Source of the DNA: Deltaproteobacteria bacterium RIFCSPLOWO2_02_FULL_57_26
GTDB lineage: Bacteria; Desulfobacterota; Binatia; UBA9968
Reading direction: 5' to 3'
NCBI GenBank assembly: GCA_001798455.1
Contig: MGSI01000165.1
Span: 1 to 16,559, forward strand
DNA: 16,559 nt
Shown here: piece after piece, positions 14,826 to 16,559 of the stretch
Layout of the letters: every line of letters starts with the position of its first letter
How positions within the stretch are numbered: the stretch's first letter is position 1
Position numbers and translations under genes: made by a program
The notes under the pieces: model-generated
Database searches by the model: none
Told to the model about the DNA's origin: nothing
Seen by the model: only the letters and a program-made list of their open reading frames with translations

Positions 14826-14863
14826 CCCGGCTTGACTCCAATGGCCGGTAAAACCCGGCTTGA
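14826..14863. repeat. Direct 10-bp repeats with inverted GCCGG in the divergent intergenic region
   Basis: CCCGGCTTGA occurs at 14826-14835 and again at 14854-14863. GCCGG at 14844-14848 faces CCCGGC at 14854-14859 across TAAAA. The interval lies between the dioxygenase-like gene and the EamA gene, where an operator could sit. The 28-bp period does not match an integral number of helical turns, so the regulatory reading is speculative. No convincing promoter was found in 14796-14971 on either strand. Confidence 0.3.
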
Positions 14864-14971
14864 ATTTGTGCCTCGCCCTCCCGTGAGATATGGTCTTGGC
14901 AACTGAGCACTGCCGGAGGATGCGCGCCAGGGCTCAGCCTATTTAAATCCTGCGACATTTCTCTACATGAG

Positions 14972-15841
14972 ATGGACCTATCGCCACAAATGATCGGCCT
15001 GGGTGCTGGGATCGCTTACGCCGCCGGCAACATTGCGTCCCGGCGCGGCCTTCTGTATTCCACACCCCTCACGATGACCTGGATATCGATGATCGTCCAG
15101 AGTCTCGCGCTGTGGACCATTGTTTTCGTTACCGCGGGCATCCCCACTGTTCTACCTTTGGCGCTGTTAATGTTCATCCTCGTGGGCTTTCTCATGCCGA
15201 TCATCCGGCTTCTGACCTATACCGGCATGGCCAAGATTGGCGCAGCTCGCAGCACGCCGCTGCGGGCAACCCACCCTCTCTTCAGCGCGGTTTTTGCCGT
15301 CGCAGCGCTGGGAGAGAAGATCAACCTCCCCATCGCCTCAGGCACAATCTTGGTTGTTCTAGGAGTCGTCCTCATATGCTGGCAACGCGGAGAAAGGGTT
15401 GCCTCCTACCGGCCGTGGCACACGCTGATACCGCTGGCGGCGGCATTTTTTGCGGGCGTTGTCCATCCGATGGTCCGTTATGGCCTGGGAATCTCGAACC
15501 AACCGGTATTTTTTTCGGCCGTCGTAGGTGTGGTTTCACTTCTCGGCCTTTGCGGCTCTCTGGCCCTGCCCGGCCACAACCAGCGACTCCGTTGGGATCA
15601 AAAGGCGCTCAAGTCTTTTGTGCTGGCGGGAATTTTTGAAACCGTGGGATTCCTTTTATTCCTTGCCGCCCTCAGCGCGGGGCCAGTCGTGCTGGTGGCC
15701 CCTTTCATCGGCACGACCCCGATGTGGGTCCTGATCGGCACCGTGATCTTGATGCGGGACATCGAGCAAGTCAACTATCGGACAGCAACCGGAACCTTGT
15801 TTACCGTCGCGGGAACCATCGCTATTTCCCTCGGAGGTTAG
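14972..15841 (+). CDS. DMT superfamily transporter, EamA type
   Basis: 289 residues forming two EamA repeats of about five TM helices each (roughly 8-135 and 150-287). The first repeat ends with ATHPLFSAVFAVAALGEKINLPIASGTILVVLGVVLICW, and the second with VVLVAPFIGTTPMWVLIGTVILMRDIEQVNYRTATGTLFTVAGTIAI; the placement of an acidic residue (E115, D268) after the re-entrant helix is typical of EamA proteins. Members export amino acids, metabolites or drugs; the substrate is unknown here. The ATG at 14972 has a weak Shine-Dalgarno, and ATG 14990 is an alternative. It is divergent from the dioxygenase-like gene and ends 8 nt before the convergent ubiD stop. Confidence 0.9.
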   Translation: MDLSPQMIGLGAGIAYAAGNIASRRGLLYSTPLTMTWISMIVQSLALWTIVFVTAGIPTVLPLALLMFILVGFLMPIIRLLTYTGMAKIGAARSTPLRATHPLFSAVFAVAALGEKINLPIASGTILVVLGVVLICWQRGERVASYRPWHTLIPLAAAFFAGVVHPMVRYGLGISNQPVFFSAVVGVVSLLGLCGSLALPGHNQRLRWDQKALKSFVLAGIFETVGFLLFLAALSAGPVVLVAPFIGTTPMWVLIGTVILMRDIEQVNYRTATGTLFTVAGTIAISLGG

Positions 15842-15849
15842 GACTTGCT

Positions 15850-16559
15850 CTAAGCCCAGTAGGTCGTCCGGTCAATAGGAATATGTTGCAGGATCTCCCC
15901 GGGGATATAGTCCTCCAGCTTGATCCTCGCCATCGCGTCATCCGGACACTTGGACACCGGCGAGAAGGGACGGTCCAATGGCCGCGTGGCATCGACGATC
16001 ATGCACGACGTTTTAATCTCGTCGACCAAGGAGGGGTCCAAGAAATTGCCTCTGAACAGCGGCTGGAGGATCGAAACCTGTCGATGGGGCTGCACCCGGG
16101 TCGCAAGAGCCCAGAGGATATCGGTAGGGTTATAAACATCGATGTCGTCGTCGAAAACAAATACGTTCTTCGTATGATCGAAAGTCAGAGCAGCCGCGGC
16201 GGCGCGGCCGGGGTCGCCCTCGGACATCTTCTTCATCGAGATGAACACGTTGTAGTGCGCATGTCGACCCATCTTGCAGACCGCCGTGACTCCCGGGACA
16301 GCCTCGCGGCAGCGCCGCAGATAGGCGCCCTCGCGCGGCAGATCCATCCATGGCTTGTCCCCTTCGGGAGTGATGACGGACTGATACATGGCATCCTTGC
16401 GTCGGTTGATAGCCCGTACTTCGTAAAACAGACAGCTCGCGTAGCGTTGGGGGCCGAGGTAGCCGGGCGCTTCTCCAAAGGGCCCCTCGACGACGCGCTT
16501 TCCGGGAATCAGTGCCCCTTCGATCACGATCTCGGCATCGGCGGGGATGAGTAAATCCT
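15850..16559 (-). CDS. UbiD-family prenyl-FMN-dependent decarboxylase (5' end outside window)
   Basis: The frame is open past the window edge; the GTG at 16527 is internal, since the residues before it (DLLIPADAEI) are family sequence. About 236 C-terminal residues are present. Diagnostic blocks are IPADAEIVIEG, then RVVEGPFGEAPGYLGP, FYEVRAINRRKDAMY, the H-rich GRHAHYNVFISM strand, NVFVFDDDIDVYNPTDILWAL and MIVDATRPLDRPF. UbiD enzymes (de)carboxylate aromatic or alpha,beta-unsaturated acids, using prenylated FMN made by UbiX. The arginine and the N-terminal half needed for the complete active-site check lie outside the window. The tail (CPDDAMARIKLEDYIPGEIL) differs from classical UbiD, fitting the broad UbiD-like group, so ubiquinone synthesis should not be assumed. 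No ubiX is visible. Confidence 0.9.
   Translation of the reverse strand, partial: DLLIPADAEIVIEGALIPGKRVVEGPFGEAPGYLGPQRYASCLFYEVRAINRRKDAMYQSVITPEGDKPWMDLPREGAYLRRCREAVPGVTAVCKMGRHAHYNVFISMKKMSEGDPGRAAAAALTFDHTKNVFVFDDDIDVYNPTDILWALATRVQPHRQVSILQPLFRGNFLDPSLVDEIKTSCMIVDATRPLDRPFSPVSKCPDDAMARIKLEDYIPGEILQHIPIDRTTYWA

Noticed and set aside
15724..16554. 276-codon plus-strand frame opposite ubiD
   Set aside because: It mirrors the UbiD frame and begins within the EamA gene; no recognisable domain.
1..16559. CRISPR, IS, prophage, toxin-antitoxin, tRNA or riboswitch
   Set aside because: No regularly spaced repeats, transposase or integrase motifs, small paired toxin genes or tRNA cloverleaf consensus were noticed by eye; a covariance-model scan was not possible.

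Overview
The window looks like a stretch of chromosome from a free-living, GC-rich Gram-negative bacterium. It carries two lipoprotein-type signal peptides, a PhnD-like binding protein, a UbiD decarboxylase, and an era-der / dprA-topA-trmFO arrangement of the kind seen in Deltaproteobacteria and related candidate phyla (Binatota, Methylomirabilota/Rokubacteria, Tectomicrobia). The phylum is inference only. I see no IS, phage, plasmid, CRISPR, tRNA or rRNA signature; nearly everything is a recognisable gene packed in operons, mostly on the minus strand.

Layout. Positions 1-588 (-) hold the N-terminal two thirds or so of a PhnD-type binding lipoprotein, cut by the window edge. Divergent from it is a lipoprotein alpha/beta hydrolase (766-1611, +) with a good promoter just upstream. 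It converges with, and overlaps by 14 nt, a TPR protein that resembles the RMDN family (1598-2506, -). Next comes a three-gene minus-strand operon, ilvE - UMF1-type MFS transporter - hotdog thioesterase (5147 down to 2594). Upstream of it is a monocistronic HU gene (5280-5549, -) with its own sigma70-like promoter, a strong Shine-Dalgarno sequence and a perfect 10-bp-stem terminator.

The core is a 9-kb same-strand chain read from 14795 down to 5723: DOPA-dioxygenase-like protein, era, der, ogt, dprA, topA, trmFO, ppx/gppA. Most junctions are within 4 nt or overlap. The two exceptions are ogt-dprA (127 nt, AT-rich, with a possible promoter) and dprA-topA (75 nt, containing a palindromic repeat). 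These genes serve ribosome assembly (era, der), DNA alkylation repair (ogt), DNA uptake and recombination (dprA), supercoiling (topA), tRNA m5U54 methylation (trmFO) and polyphosphate/ppGpp metabolism (ppx).

At the right end, a DMT/EamA transporter (14972-15841, +) converges, with 8 nt between stops, on the C-terminal part of a UbiD-family decarboxylase that runs off the window (15850-16559, -).

I do not see a clear undescribed defence or biosynthetic system. The items most worth a second look are the RMDN-like secreted or anchored TPR protein, the ilvE-UMF1-thioesterase operon, the DOPA-dioxygenase homologue coupled to era, and the palindromic repeat between dprA and topA.
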